Assembly: GCA_944372115.1 (NCBI GenBank)
Contig: CALVYH010000001.1
Coordinates: 1 to 64,000, forward strand
Direction: 5' to 3'
Source: an uncultured Bacilli bacterium
Lineage (GTDB): Bacteria; Bacillota_I; Bacilli_A; RFN20; CAG-826
Length of the DNA: 64,000 nucleotides
Made by a program: the position numbers and the translations under genes
Notes under the pieces: generated by a model
Seen by the model: only the letters and a program-made list of their open reading frames with translations
What the model was told of the DNA's origin: nothing
Databases searched by the model: none
Part shown: one piece after another, positions 9,076 to 17,570 of the stretch
Position numbering within the stretch: the stretch's first letter is position 1
Layout: every line of letters starts with the position of its first letter

Positions 9076-9104
9076 TTGTAAAACGAATTTAATTGTTATA
9101 AAAT
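9076..9104 (+). promoter_or_regulatory. Promoter of rex-adhE
   Basis: TTGTAA (9076-9081), a 17-base spacer and TAAAAT (9099-9104). The same pair of hexamers and spacing occurs at mraZ (51163-51191). Transcription would start near 9111. An inverted repeat TCGGTA/TACCGA (9110-9115 and 9122-9127) therefore sits at the very 5' end of the message. Confidence 0.7.
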
Positions 9105-9135
9105 AAGAGTCGGTAAAAAAATACCGATTAGAAAA

Positions 9136-9780
9136 ATGAAAGCCCAATTATCTAAAAATCAAATAAGGAGACTCCCTGATTATCTAACTTATCTTCTAAA
9201 AAAAGAAGATGAAAAGGTAGAATTTATATCTACTTTACAAATCGCTAATGATTTGTCTTTAAATAGTGAACAAGTTAAAAAAGATATGCAAGCTATTTCA
9301 ACATCTTCAGGTATACCTAATAAAGGTAGGGAAGTGAAAAAAATAATCAAAGATATTCAAAATATTTTAGGTTATAATGAGAATCATAAAGCAATTTTGG
9401 TTGGATGTGGTTCTTTAGGCAAAGCTTTATTAAATCACAATGGATTTAAAGATTATAATTTAGAAATTGTTGCCGCTTTCGATAATAATAAAGAATTAAT
9501 TGGAAAAACTATTAATAATATTCCTATTTATAATATTGATGATTTGAAAGAGAAAAGAAGAAGCCATGATGCTTCGATAGGAATAATATGCGTTCCATCA
9601 AATCAAGCCCAAGGAGTTGCTATTAGATTGGTAGCAAGTGGTATTGAAGCAATATGGAATTTTGCACCAATAAATTTGGATGTCAACGATGATGTTATCG
9701 TTTCAAATATGAATATGGCTCAGTCATTAGCCAGTTTAGCTCATCGTTTGTATATTAAAAAAAATAACATAAAGGAGTAG
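9136..9780 (+). CDS. rex: Redox-sensing transcriptional repressor Rex
   Basis: 214 residues. An N-terminal winged helix (about 1-75) has the family RRLPDYLTYL segment and a recognition helix SEQVKKDMQAIS. A Rossmann NADH-binding domain (about 80-200) follows with VGCGSLGKALL and AAFDNNKELIG. Rex represses fermentative genes when NADH is low and releases them when NADH binds. It is directly upstream of adhE with 7 bases between, so it probably controls its own operon. I could not identify a convincing two-arm Rex operator near the promoter. Confidence 0.92.
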   Translation: MKAQLSKNQIRRLPDYLTYLLKKEDEKVEFISTLQIANDLSLNSEQVKKDMQAISTSSGIPNKGREVKKIIKDIQNILGYNENHKAILVGCGSLGKALLNHNGFKDYNLEIVAAFDNNKELIGKTINNIPIYNIDDLKEKRRSHDASIGIICVPSNQAQGVAIRLVASGIEAIWNFAPINLDVNDDVIVSNMNMAQSLASLAHRLYIKKNNIKE

Positions 9781-9787
9781 AAGTTAC

Positions 9788-12403
9788 ATGGAAAAAGAAT
9801 TAGATCCAAAGGCTGTTGCTGAAGTTGATGCTTTAGTAAAAAAAGGCTTAGTTGCTTTAGAAAAATTTCGTGAACTAAATCAAGAACAAGTCGATTACAT
9901 CGTCGCAAAAGTTTCTACAAAAGTTTTAGACCATCACGAATATTTAGCACGTTTAGCTGTTGAAGAAACAAAAAGAGGTGTCTTCGAAGATAAATGTACT
10001 AAGAATTTATTTGCATGTGAATATGTTGTTAATGCAATGAGACACTTAAAAACATGTGGAATTATTTCTGATGACCCAGTTACTGGAGTTACGGAAGTTG
10101 CTGATCCACTTGGCGTTATTGCTGGTGTTACACCTGTTACCAACCCAACATCAACAACAATTTTCAAATGTTTAATTTCTTTAAAAACAAGAAACCCAAT
10201 TATCTTTGGTTTCCATCCAAATGCACAAAATTGTTCTGTTGAAACAGCAAAAATTATTTTAAAAGCTGCTGTTGAAGCCGGTGCTCCAGAAAATTGTGTT
10301 CAATGGATTGAGCATCCATCATTAGATGCAACAACTGCATTAATGAAACACACAGGAGTTGCTTGTATTTTAGCTACTGGTGGTAACGCAATGGTTACAG
10401 CTGCTTATAGTTGTGGCAAACCTGCATTAGGCGTTGGTGCTGGTAACGTTCCTGCATATGTTGAAAAAACATGTAATGTTGCTCAAGCAGCTAATGATAT
10501 CTTAATGTCAAAAGCATTTGATAATGGTATGGTTTGTGCTTCCGAACAAGCTGCTATTGTTGATAAAGAAATTTATGATGAATTCCTTAAAGATATTAAG
10601 AGATATGGTGCATATGTTTGTAACAAAGAAGAAAAAGCTTTACTTGAAAAATATATGTTCAGACCAACAAAAGATGGAAAATCTACAGCTCTTTATGCTG
10701 GTTTAGTTGGACATCCAGCATGGGAAATTGCTCATGAAGCTGGTTTTGAAGTTCCAAAAAATACACCAATTTTAATTGTTGAATGTTCAAAAGTTGGTAT
10801 GGACGAGCCATTAACAAGAGAAAAATTATCACCAGTTTTAGCTCTTATTAAATCAAAAGATACTAAAAATGGTTTTGATTTAGCTGAAGCAATGGTTGAA
10901 CTTGGCGGTTTAGGACATAGTGCTTGTATCCATACAACTGATAAAAATTTAGCTGATCAATTTGGTCTTAGATTAAAAGCATGTAGAATTATTTGGAATT
11001 CCCCAACATCATTTGGTGGTATCGGTAATATTTATAACTCATTCCTCCCATCAATGACTTTAGGTTGTGGTTCTTATGGACACAACTCAGTTAGTGGTAA
11101 CGTTAGTGCTATTAACTTAATTAATATTAAGAGAATTGGTAAGAGGAGAAATAACATGCAATGGTTTAAGATTCCAAGCAAAATTTATTTTGAAAGAAAT
11201 AGTGTTCAATATTTGAAAGATGCTAAAAACCTCAATAAAGCATTTGTCGTTACAGATAAATCAATGGTTGAATTAGGTTTCTTACAAAAAGTATTAGATC
11301 AATTACAATTAAGAAGAAATAAAGTTGAAATTCAATTATTTACAAGTGTTGAACCAGATCCAGATATTACAACTGTTAAAAAAGGTGCAGAATTAATGCA
11401 TGATTTCCAACCAGATACAATCATCGCTCTTGGTGGTGGTTCAGCAATGGATGCTGCTAAAGGTATGTGGTTATATTATGAAAATCCAGAAGTTAACTTT
11501 GATGATTTAAAACAAAAATTCATGGATATTAGAAAAAGAGCATTCCGTTATCCAGAATTAGGAAAAAAATCAAAATTAATTTGTATCCCAACAACTTCAG
11601 GTACAGGTAGTGAAGTCACTCCATTCGCAGTTATTTCTGATAGAGCAAATTCAAAGAAATACCCATTAACTGACTACACATTAACCCCAACAATCGCTAT
11701 TGTTGATCCTGAATTCACTACAAATTTACCTCCAAGAGTTACGGCTGATACTGGTTTAGACGTTTTAACTCACGCATTAGAAGCTTATGTTTCTATGTTA
11801 GCAAGTGATTATACAGATGCTTTAGCAATTCAAGCTATTCAAATGGTCTTTGAATATTTACCACGCGCTGTTAAAAATGGTAAAAATGACCTCGAAGCTA
11901 GAGAAAAAATGCACAATGCTTCTACAATGGCAGGTATGGCATTCGCAAACGCTTTCTTAGGTATGTGCCACTCAATGGCTCATAAGATTGGTGGTCAATT
12001 CCATGTTGTCCATGGTAGAGCAAATGCAATTCTTTTACCATTTGTCATCAGATATAATGGTCAAGTTCCACAAAAATTAGGTACATGGCCAAAATATAAT
12101 GTCTATGATGCTGATAAACGTTATGCAAAAATTGCAAGATTACTCGGCTTAAAAGCAAAAACCGATGCTGAAGGTGTTAAATCATTAGCAGATGCTGTTT
12201 ATAAATTAGGTATCGAATGTGGAGAACCAATGTGCTTCAAAGCTGAAAATATTGATGAAAAAGTATGGAATGATAAAGCTGAAGAATTAGCTTATCTTGC
12301 ATATGAAGATCAATGTACACCATGTAACCCACGTATTCCAATGATTCAAGATATGATTCAAATTTTAAAAGATGCATACAATGGTTACAAAATTGACGAC
12401 TAA
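9788..12403 (+). CDS. adhE: Bifunctional acetaldehyde-CoA / alcohol dehydrogenase AdhE
   Basis: 871 residues, full family length. The N-terminal aldehyde dehydrogenase domain (about 1-440) has the catalytic Cys in GMVCASEQ (Cys250). A linker leads to an iron-dependent alcohol dehydrogenase domain (about 450-871) with GGGSAMDAAKGMW and metal-binding His residues in HSMAHKIG and HVVHGRAN. It reduces acetyl-CoA through acetaldehyde to ethanol, oxidising two NADH; family members form spirosome filaments. AAGGAG overlapping the rex stop serves as RBS. Codon choice is richer in C-ending codons than in the neighbours, as expected for a highly expressed gene. Confidence 0.97.
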   Translation: MEKELDPKAVAEVDALVKKGLVALEKFRELNQEQVDYIVAKVSTKVLDHHEYLARLAVEETKRGVFEDKCTKNLFACEYVVNAMRHLKTCGIISDDPVTGVTEVADPLGVIAGVTPVTNPTSTTIFKCLISLKTRNPIIFGFHPNAQNCSVETAKIILKAAVEAGAPENCVQWIEHPSLDATTALMKHTGVACILATGGNAMVTAAYSCGKPALGVGAGNVPAYVEKTCNVAQAANDILMSKAFDNGMVCASEQAAIVDKEIYDEFLKDIKRYGAYVCNKEEKALLEKYMFRPTKDGKSTALYAGLVGHPAWEIAHEAGFEVPKNTPILIVECSKVGMDEPLTREKLSPVLALIKSKDTKNGFDLAEAMVELGGLGHSACIHTTDKNLADQFGLRLKACRIIWNSPTSFGGIGNIYNSFLPSMTLGCGSYGHNSVSGNVSAINLINIKRIGKRRNNMQWFKIPSKIYFERNSVQYLKDAKNLNKAFVVTDKSMVELGFLQKVLDQLQLRRNKVEIQLFTSVEPDPDITTVKKGAELMHDFQPDTIIALGGGSAMDAAKGMWLYYENPEVNFDDLKQKFMDIRKRAFRYPELGKKSKLICIPTTSGTGSEVTPFAVISDRANSKKYPLTDYTLTPTIAIVDPEFTTNLPPRVTADTGLDVLTHALEAYVSMLASDYTDALAIQAIQMVFEYLPRAVKNGKNDLEAREKMHNASTMAGMAFANAFLGMCHSMAHKIGGQFHVVHGRANAILLPFVIRYNGQVPQKLGTWPKYNVYDADKRYAKIARLLGLKAKTDAEGVKSLADAVYKLGIECGEPMCFKAENIDEKVWNDKAEELAYLAYEDQCTPCNPRIPMIQDMIQILKDAYNGYKIDD

Positions 12404-12421
12404 TAAAGTTAAATAAAATTT

Positions 12422-12454
12422 AAAGGCGTTATCATTTAGATAACGCCTTTTTTT
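12422..12454 (+). terminator. Intrinsic terminator of rex-adhE
   Basis: AAAGGCGTTATC and GATAACGCCTTT form a perfect 12-bp stem with loop ATTTA, followed by a T tract. Confidence 0.95.
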
Positions 12455-12474
12455 AAGATAATTAAATTTAATAG

Positions 12475-13284
12475 TTACAATTTTAATTCTTTAATAATTT
12501 TATTTTCATTTATTCCGGTTTCTTTTAAAAATTTATCAAAATATTCATAATCGATTTTATCGAAATCAAAAGGTGCATGAGCATCAACCCCAAAAATAAA
12601 TTTATTGCCTATTTCATTAGCTTTTTTAAAAAAATATGGTGAAGGATAATGTAAATTTCCCTTTTTTATCGCACTAAATTTATTGTTAGTTTCGCCATTA
12701 ATATTAATTTCTAAAGGTATATCTTTTTTTAAAGCAGCTAAACAAATTTCTTCTATTGTTTGATCAATTTCTGGAGTTATTTTGCTGATATGATTAAAAA
12801 ATAAGTCAGGATGAGCAACATAAATAAAATATCCGCTATTAATTCCATTAATTAGATCATCTTTATATTTAATAAAATCAGATAATCTATCATCTTTTCT
12901 AAAATAAAAGATTTTATTAGCTTCATTATCGTATTTCATGTGTTGTCCGATAATTAAATAATCTAAATGATAAAGGTCAAGTAGTTCTTTATAATAAGAA
13001 TCTCTTTCTTTTATATATTCAATTTCTAAACCAATATTTATATTTATTTTGTCTTTATATTTTTCTTTTAAAGATAAGATTGAAGATAAATAATTTTTAA
13101 AACCATTATTAAAATCCATTCTCATTCCTTCATCAATAATATTTTTAAAAGGTCCATGATCTGAAAAACCAAGATTTTTATATCCTAATTCAATAGCTTT
13201 TAAGACATATTCTTCATCTTTATTTGGTAATGCATGGCCACATCTAAATGTATGTGTGTGATAATTTGAATAAAGTTTTTCCAT
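12475..13284 (-). CDS. PHP-domain phosphatase (histidinol-phosphatase-like)
   Basis: 269 residues, a single PHP domain. Metal-binding motifs are visible in order: YHTHTFRCGH (residues ~8-17), SDHGPF, GLEIEY, IGQHMKY, VAHPDLF and the terminal GVDAHAP. This arrangement matches the HisK/HisJ-type histidinol-phosphatase family, which hydrolyses phosphate monoesters with a metal cluster. No other histidine-biosynthesis gene is in the window, so the substrate may be something else. It is a lone gene, convergent with adhE and divergent from the hydrogenase gene. Confidence 0.8.
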   Translation of the reverse strand: MEKLYSNYHTHTFRCGHALPNKDEEYVLKAIELGYKNLGFSDHGPFKNIIDEGMRMDFNNGFKNYLSSILSLKEKYKDKININIGLEIEYIKERDSYYKELLDLYHLDYLIIGQHMKYDNEANKIFYFRKDDRLSDFIKYKDDLINGINSGYFIYVAHPDLFFNHISKITPEIDQTIEEICLAALKKDIPLEININGETNNKFSAIKKGNLHYPSPYFFKKANEIGNKFIFGVDAHAPFDFDKIDYEYFDKFLKETGINENKIIKELKL

Positions 13285-13374
13285 CGAAAAAAGATTATAT
13301 AACTTTCTTTAATAATTTTATAGAAAAATACTCATTAAATTGGTTATTTTTTGATACATTTAAGTAATGTTTTT

Positions 13375-13383
13375 TGCTAAAAT
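13375..13383 (+). promoter_or_regulatory. Extended -10 promoter of the hydrogenase operon
   Basis: TGCTAAAAT is an extended -10 (TGn plus TAAAAT). No good -35 hexamer lies 16-18 bases upstream, which is typical for extended -10 promoters. It is 29 bases before the ATG at 13413, with AAAGGA as RBS between. Confidence 0.5.
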
Positions 13384-13412
13384 AAGTAGGTAATTTTAAG
13401 AAAGGAAAATTT

Positions 13413-14852
13413 ATGATTAAATTTGAAACGAGAGTCCAAGAACTTAAACATAAAGTTTTAGTTGAAACCATTAAATATTTGAAAGAAGGAAAAACTCAAT
13501 TAGACTATAACGATTTATTTAATATCGTTCATAATGTTATTCCAAGTAAAAAGCCTTCATTTAGATGTTGTGTTTATAAAGAAAGAGCTATTGTTGAAGA
13601 AAGAGTTAAATTAATTTTAAATGCTTCAAGTAAAGATGATACTAACGTCATCAAAGTAATTCCTATTGCTTGTGATGAATGTCCTTTAGGAGGCTATACT
13701 GTTTCTATTGATCAATGTAGAGGTTGTATCGCACATAGATGTTATGAAGCATGTCCTAAAAAATGTATTTCTTTTACTGATGGATTAAGAGCAAAAATTG
13801 ATAAAACTAATTGTATTAATTGTGGAATGTGTGCAAAAGCATGTCCTTATAGTGCAATTGAAAATAGAGTTAGACCATGTGAAAGAGCTTGTAAACAAAA
13901 AGCTATTTCTCCAAATATGCTTGAAGATGATAATTCAGCAGTAATCAACGATGAAAAATGTATCCATTGCGGTGCATGCGTTTATACATGCCCATTTGGT
14001 GCAATCGTTGATGTTTCTTATATTAAAGAAATTTTAGAACTTATTAGAAATAATGATAAAAATCATTTATATGCAGTTGTCGCTCCTTCAATTGGCGGTA
14101 ATTTTATGGATTATAAAACTGGTCAGGTTGTTGCAGGGATTAAAGAGCTCGGTTTTGGAAATATCTTCGAAGCTGCTTTAGGAGCTGATATGGTCGCTTT
14201 AGAAGAAAGTCACGAACTTGCCGAAAGACAAATTTTAACTTCTTCATGCTGTCCAGCATTTGCTTTATATATTAGAAAATTTTTCCCAGAACTTTCTAAA
14301 TATATTTCCTCATCTCTTTCCCCGATGGCAATGATTTCTAAATTTATTAAAGAGAAAGATCCTCTTGCTAAAGTAGTTTTCATTGGGCCATGTACAGCTA
14401 AAAAGAGTGAAATTAAAAATCCAAGAGTCAGTCCATATGTTGATAGTGTAATGACTTTTGAAGAACTTCAATCATTGTTTGATGCTTATGAAATTGATCT
14501 TGCTTCACTTAAAGAAGAAGAATTTAAAAAAGGTTCAAAATTTGGTAGAGGATTTGCTAAATGTGGAGGATTATCTAAAGCTGTTGAACAAGCTTTAAAA
14601 GAAACAAATACTAACTTTGAAGTTAAAGGTATCAATGTTGATGGAATGGAAAATGTCCGTAAAGCACTTTTAGAACTTAAAAATAATAAGAATTTATTTA
14701 ATTTTATTGAAGGTATGGCTTGTGAAGGAGGCTGTATTGGCGGTCCTTGTAATCTCCAACACAACATTAAAAGCAAAATGATGATTGATAAATTCTCTAA
14801 TTTAGGAGATTCCGAAATTAAAGAAAATATTGATAAAGAAGGCAAAATTTAA
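13413..14852 (+). CDS. Monomeric [FeFe] hydrogenase, group-B type
   Basis: 479 residues. The N-terminal half carries Cys clusters for several [4Fe-4S] centres, including CRGCIAHRCYEACP, CINCGMCAKACP and CIHCGACVYTCP. The C-terminal half is the H-cluster domain with its three signatures: L1 TSSCCPAF (Cys279/Cys280), L2 GPCTAKKSE (Cys327) and L3 EGMACEGGC (Cys437 and Cys441). These fit the short group-B hydrogenases rather than group A enzymes with TSCCPxW. It would reduce protons to H2, or take part in redox sensing, using ferredoxin. Three bases separate it from the arginase-family gene. The maturation proteins HydE/F/G are not in the window. Confidence 0.9.
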   Translation: MIKFETRVQELKHKVLVETIKYLKEGKTQLDYNDLFNIVHNVIPSKKPSFRCCVYKERAIVEERVKLILNASSKDDTNVIKVIPIACDECPLGGYTVSIDQCRGCIAHRCYEACPKKCISFTDGLRAKIDKTNCINCGMCAKACPYSAIENRVRPCERACKQKAISPNMLEDDNSAVINDEKCIHCGACVYTCPFGAIVDVSYIKEILELIRNNDKNHLYAVVAPSIGGNFMDYKTGQVVAGIKELGFGNIFEAALGADMVALEESHELAERQILTSSCCPAFALYIRKFFPELSKYISSSLSPMAMISKFIKEKDPLAKVVFIGPCTAKKSEIKNPRVSPYVDSVMTFEELQSLFDAYEIDLASLKEEEFKKGSKFGRGFAKCGGLSKAVEQALKETNTNFEVKGINVDGMENVRKALLELKNNKNLFNFIEGMACEGGCIGGPCNLQHNIKSKMMIDKFSNLGDSEIKENIDKEGKI

Positions 14853-14855
14853 AAT

Positions 14856-15746
14856 ATGAAAGAAGAATTTAGAGATTTATTAGCTGAAAATATTGAATCT
14901 AGTGATATTTTATTATGTGGTATCCCTTTTGATAAAAATGCTTCCGTAGGAAAGGGAGCATCGTTAGCACCAAAAGTTTTAAGAGAATTATCTTATGATT
15001 TACCTGCTTTAGATATGAAAGGGAATCTTTTAAAATCAAAAATTTATGATTTAGGAGATTATGAAGCTGATGAAACATTCGCTAATCTTGCTAAAGTAAT
15101 GGAAGAAGAATTTTATTCTTATAATGATAAATTCCATCTTATTTTTGGAGGAGATCATTCTATTGCTATAGCTAGTGAAAAAGCTTTTTATAATAACTGT
15201 TTAAAAAGAGGGAAAGAACCAGTTATTATTCATATTGATGCTCATCCAGATATTTGTGATAGTTATCATAATTCAATATATTCGCATGCTTGTCCAATTA
15301 AAAGAGCATTAGACTTAGGTTATAAAGATTATAATGTTACTTTAATTGGGGTTAGAGGATTTGAAGCTCAAGAGATTGAAACTTTTAAAAAACATCCTCT
15401 TTTAGATGTTTATAAAGCATGTGATGTTAATAAATTAGGTATTGAACCTTTATTACTCCTTTTAACTTCTAAATATAAAGATGATAAATATGAAATTCAT
15501 ATTTCTTATGATATTGATGCTAATGATCCTTCGTTTGCTCCAGGAACAGGAACTCCTGAAGCATTTGGTCTTTTATCAATTGATATTTTAAATTTAATTA
15601 CCGGACTTATTTCTCATAGTAACGTAACAAGTTTAGAAATAGTTGAAGTTGCTCCACCTTTGGATGTAAATAATATTACTTCTTGGTTAGCACTTAAAAC
15701 TATATATGAAATTATTCATACATTAGATATTAAAAATAAAAAATAG
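14856..15746 (+). CDS. Arginase/agmatinase-family hydrolase
   Basis: 296 residues. The binuclear Mn site is complete: GGDHS (about residue 100), IHIDAHPD (about 128) and SYDIDANDP followed by PGTGTPE (about 220-236). Family enzymes hydrolyse arginine, agmatine, formimidoglutamate or related guanidino compounds to urea or formamide plus an amine or amino acid. I cannot tell which substrate from motifs alone. It follows the hydrogenase gene by 3 bases without a Shine-Dalgarno sequence, so it is probably translated from the hydrogenase mRNA. Confidence 0.88.
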   Translation: MKEEFRDLLAENIESSDILLCGIPFDKNASVGKGASLAPKVLRELSYDLPALDMKGNLLKSKIYDLGDYEADETFANLAKVMEEEFYSYNDKFHLIFGGDHSIAIASEKAFYNNCLKRGKEPVIIHIDAHPDICDSYHNSIYSHACPIKRALDLGYKDYNVTLIGVRGFEAQEIETFKKHPLLDVYKACDVNKLGIEPLLLLLTSKYKDDKYEIHISYDIDANDPSFAPGTGTPEAFGLLSIDILNLITGLISHSNVTSLEIVEVAPPLDVNNITSWLALKTIYEIIHTLDIKNKK

Positions 15747-15782
15747 AAAAATTGGTATCGAAAGATATCAATTTTTCTTTTA
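15747..15782 (+). terminator. Terminator after the hydrogenase operon
   Basis: A 13-bp stem (AAAAATTGGTATC with GATATCAATTTTT, one G-T wobble) closed by a GAAA tetraloop, with a T-rich tail. Confidence 0.85.
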
Positions 15783-15789
15783 TGAATAT

Positions 15790-15821
15790 TTGACAAATTA
15801 ATCACTTTATTTATTTAAAAT
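15790..15821 (+). promoter_or_regulatory. Possible gpmA promoter
   Basis: TTGACA (15790-15795) and TAAAAT (15816-15821) are both close to consensus, but the spacer is 20 bases, longer than normal. The true -10 may be a weaker element inside the spacer. Confidence 0.35.
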
Positions 15822-15882
15822 AGAGATTAAAAATAGTAAAATATTTTTGTTAATTTTTAATATAAATAAGGAGAAATTAAAA

Positions 15883-16638
15883 ATGGCAAAAACATATCAA
15901 TTAGTATTAATTAGACATGGTGAAAGTGAATGGAATAAATTAAATCTTTTCACTGGTTGAACTGATGTTGAATTATCTGAAAAAGGTGTTGAAAAAGCAA
16001 AAAATGGTGGAAGATTATTAAAAGAAGAAGGTTTCCACTTTGATTGTGCTTTTACTTCATATTTAAAAAGAGCAATCCATACATTAAATCATGTTTTAGA
16101 AGAAATGGATGAAGAATATATCCCAGTTTATAAATCTTGGAGATTAAATGAAAGACATTATGGTGCTTTACAAGGTTTAAATAAAAGTGAAACTGCAGAA
16201 AAATATGGTGAAGAACAAGTTAAAATTTGGAGAAGAAGTTATGATGTTCAACCTCCAGCATTAACTGTTGAAGATGATCGTAACCCTGCAAATCAAAAAC
16301 AATATGCTAATGTCGGCGTTCAAGATTGCCCATTAACAGAATGTTTAAAAGACACAGTTGCTAGAGTTTTACCATATTGGGAATGTGAAATTAAACCAGC
16401 AATTGTTAGTGGTAAAAGAGTTATTATCGCAGCTCATGGTAATTCATTAAGAGCATTAGTTAAATATCTTGAAAATATTAGCGATGATGAAATCGTTGGT
16501 TTAAATATTCCTACTGGTGTCCCACTTGTTTATGAATTCGATGAACATTTCCATGTTTTAAGTAAGAGATATTTAGGTGACCAAGAAAAAATTAAAGCAG
16601 CTATGGACGCTGTTAAAAATCAAGGAAAAGCTAAATAG
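15883..16638 (+). CDS. gpmA: 2,3-bisphosphoglycerate-dependent phosphoglycerate mutase, with in-frame TGA at a Trp codon
   Basis: 251 residues if TGA at 15958-15960 is read through. The gene starts [18 protein letters not shown] after AAGGAG. The phosphohistidine motif RHGES is at residues 11-15. Codon 26 is TGA exactly where the family has invariant Trp in FTGW. Everything after it stays intact: [31 protein letters not shown] with the second catalytic His, and the family tail NQGKAK. The other Trp codons in the gene are TGG. The enzyme interconverts 3- and 2-phosphoglycerate in glycolysis. Possible explanations are TGA read as Trp, a sequencing or assembly error, or a very recent nonsense mutation. 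A conventional reading would yield only a fragment starting at 16105 that lacks the first catalytic His. Confidence 0.9.
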
Positions 16639-16664
16639 TATTTAATTTTATTTCTTCGTTATTT

Positions 16665-16690
16665 AAGAGGCTAAAAATAGCCTCTTTTTG
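16665..16690 (+). terminator. Terminator of gpmA
   Basis: AAGAGGCTA and TAGCCTCTT form a perfect 9-bp stem with an AAAA loop, followed by a short T run. Confidence 0.9.
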
Positions 16691-16761
16691 AATTAAAAAT
16701 TCAATCTTTAGTTTTTTATTTTATCGACCAATAATTTAATGTATTAACTCGTTTTTATAAG

Positions 16762-16767
16762 TATAAT
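16762..16767 (+). promoter_or_regulatory. -10 element upstream of the CvpA-like gene
   Basis: Consensus TATAAT 28 bases before the ATG at 16796; no clear -35 hexamer. AAAGGAG follows as ribosome binding site. Confidence 0.5.
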
Positions 16768-16795
16768 ATTTATGGAGAGTGAAAGGAGTTAACAA

Positions 16796-17353
16796 ATGGA
16801 ATTTGTATTTTGCAATCATGATATTGTAATTTTAGTTATTCTTGGTTTATTTTTAATTGGTGGAGCAATAAGTGGATTCGCAAATAAATTTATAAAATTT
16901 ATTTCTGTTGTTGGTGCTTTAGCAATTACTTATTTTTTTAGTGCTGCAATAGCTAATGCGATTTGTGGAATAGATGCTGTTAAAGAATGGATAAATGGAT
17001 TTGAAGCAGGTGGATTAATAATTCTTGTTGGAACATATGTTGTTTTATTTATTGTTTCTTTAGCATTACTTTTAGCTTTTATAACACCGATTTCAAATTT
17101 CTTTTTAAATGGTGGACCAATTAGGAATACAATTAATCATTGCTTAGGTGCAATTTTAGGATTATTTATTGGTTTTTTGATTTGTTCCATTTATTTATTG
17201 ATTTTAAATGCTTTAGGAAATATTGGCGATAATAATGCGATTGGTGAATTTATTAATACTTCATTTGGATATAGTGAAAATAAATTAACTTTATCAAGAA
17301 TGATTTTAGACTTTGCCTTAGGAAGTGTAGGTAAGATTCAAGAATCTTTGTAA
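16796..17353 (+). CDS. CvpA-family-like membrane protein
   Basis: 185 residues with four hydrophobic segments (about 8-30, 35-58, 72-98, 112-140). The loop pattern, with Gly-rich first helices (GLFLIGGAISGFANKF) and a conserved-looking GAILGLFIGFLI helix, resembles the CvpA (colicin V production) family of inner-membrane proteins, whose role is poorly defined. AAAGGAG lies 5 bases before the ATG. It is monocistronic, with its own terminator. Confidence 0.6.
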   Translation: MEFVFCNHDIVILVILGLFLIGGAISGFANKFIKFISVVGALAITYFFSAAIANAICGIDAVKEWINGFEAGGLIILVGTYVVLFIVSLALLLAFITPISNFFLNGGPIRNTINHCLGAILGLFIGFLICSIYLLILNALGNIGDNNAIGEFINTSFGYSENKLTLSRMILDFALGSVGKIQESL

Positions 17354-17355
17354 AA

Positions 17356-17400
17356 TTAAAACGGGACTAACTATGAAGTTAGCCCGTTTTAATTTTGTTT
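17356..17400 (+). terminator. Terminator after the CvpA-like gene
   Basis: TTAAAACGGG-(A)-CTAACT pairs with AGTTAGCCCGTTTTAA, loop ATGA, with one bulged A and a T-rich tail. The A/T flanks are symmetrical, so it could also work on the minus strand. Confidence 0.9.
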
Positions 17401-17570
17401 AATTTTTTCGATAATTCATGACAGACGTATAGTATATTCGTTATTTTTTTAATAAATGTATAGTTAAAAGTGAATAATTTTTCTTATAAAAAGCATTCTT
17501 GTCTAGTAAACGCCGACGTAGGTTGCGGGAGGAAATAACGAAACTTAATCCCTTTATAATAGGCATAAAA
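17401..17570. other. Intergenic region with a GC-rich patch, no gene seen
   Basis: 170 bases between the CvpA-like terminator and the 3' end of ybaK. Most is AT-rich and featureless. Positions 17511-17533 (acgccgacgt to gcgggagg) are conspicuously GC-rich for this genome. I found no open reading frame, no complete riboswitch core and no tRNA-like fold. It could hold part of a small structured RNA on either strand. Confidence 0.3.

Noticed and set aside
9060-9130. A Rex operator at the rex promoter
   Set aside because: TTGTTA at 9093-9098 could be one arm, but no matching TAACAA arm is found at the right distance.
9934-10706. Short open frames inside adhE on both strands
   Set aside because: They overlap a well-conserved enzyme frame and have no family resemblance or initiation signals.
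15958-15960. Selenocysteine at the gpmA TGA
   Set aside because: The family residue here is Trp, not Cys, and I see no hairpin directly after the codon resembling a bacterial SECIS element.
16105-16638. A shorter, separate gpmA starting at 16105
   Set aside because: It would lack the phosphohistidine motif RHGES, has no RBS, and the upstream frame encodes the correct family N-terminus with an RBS.
17505-17545. A c-di-GMP or other known riboswitch in the GC-rich patch
   Set aside because: Only a short resemblance (a GTAGGTTGCGGG-like run) is seen; the other conserved core segments are absent and no gene is correctly placed downstream.
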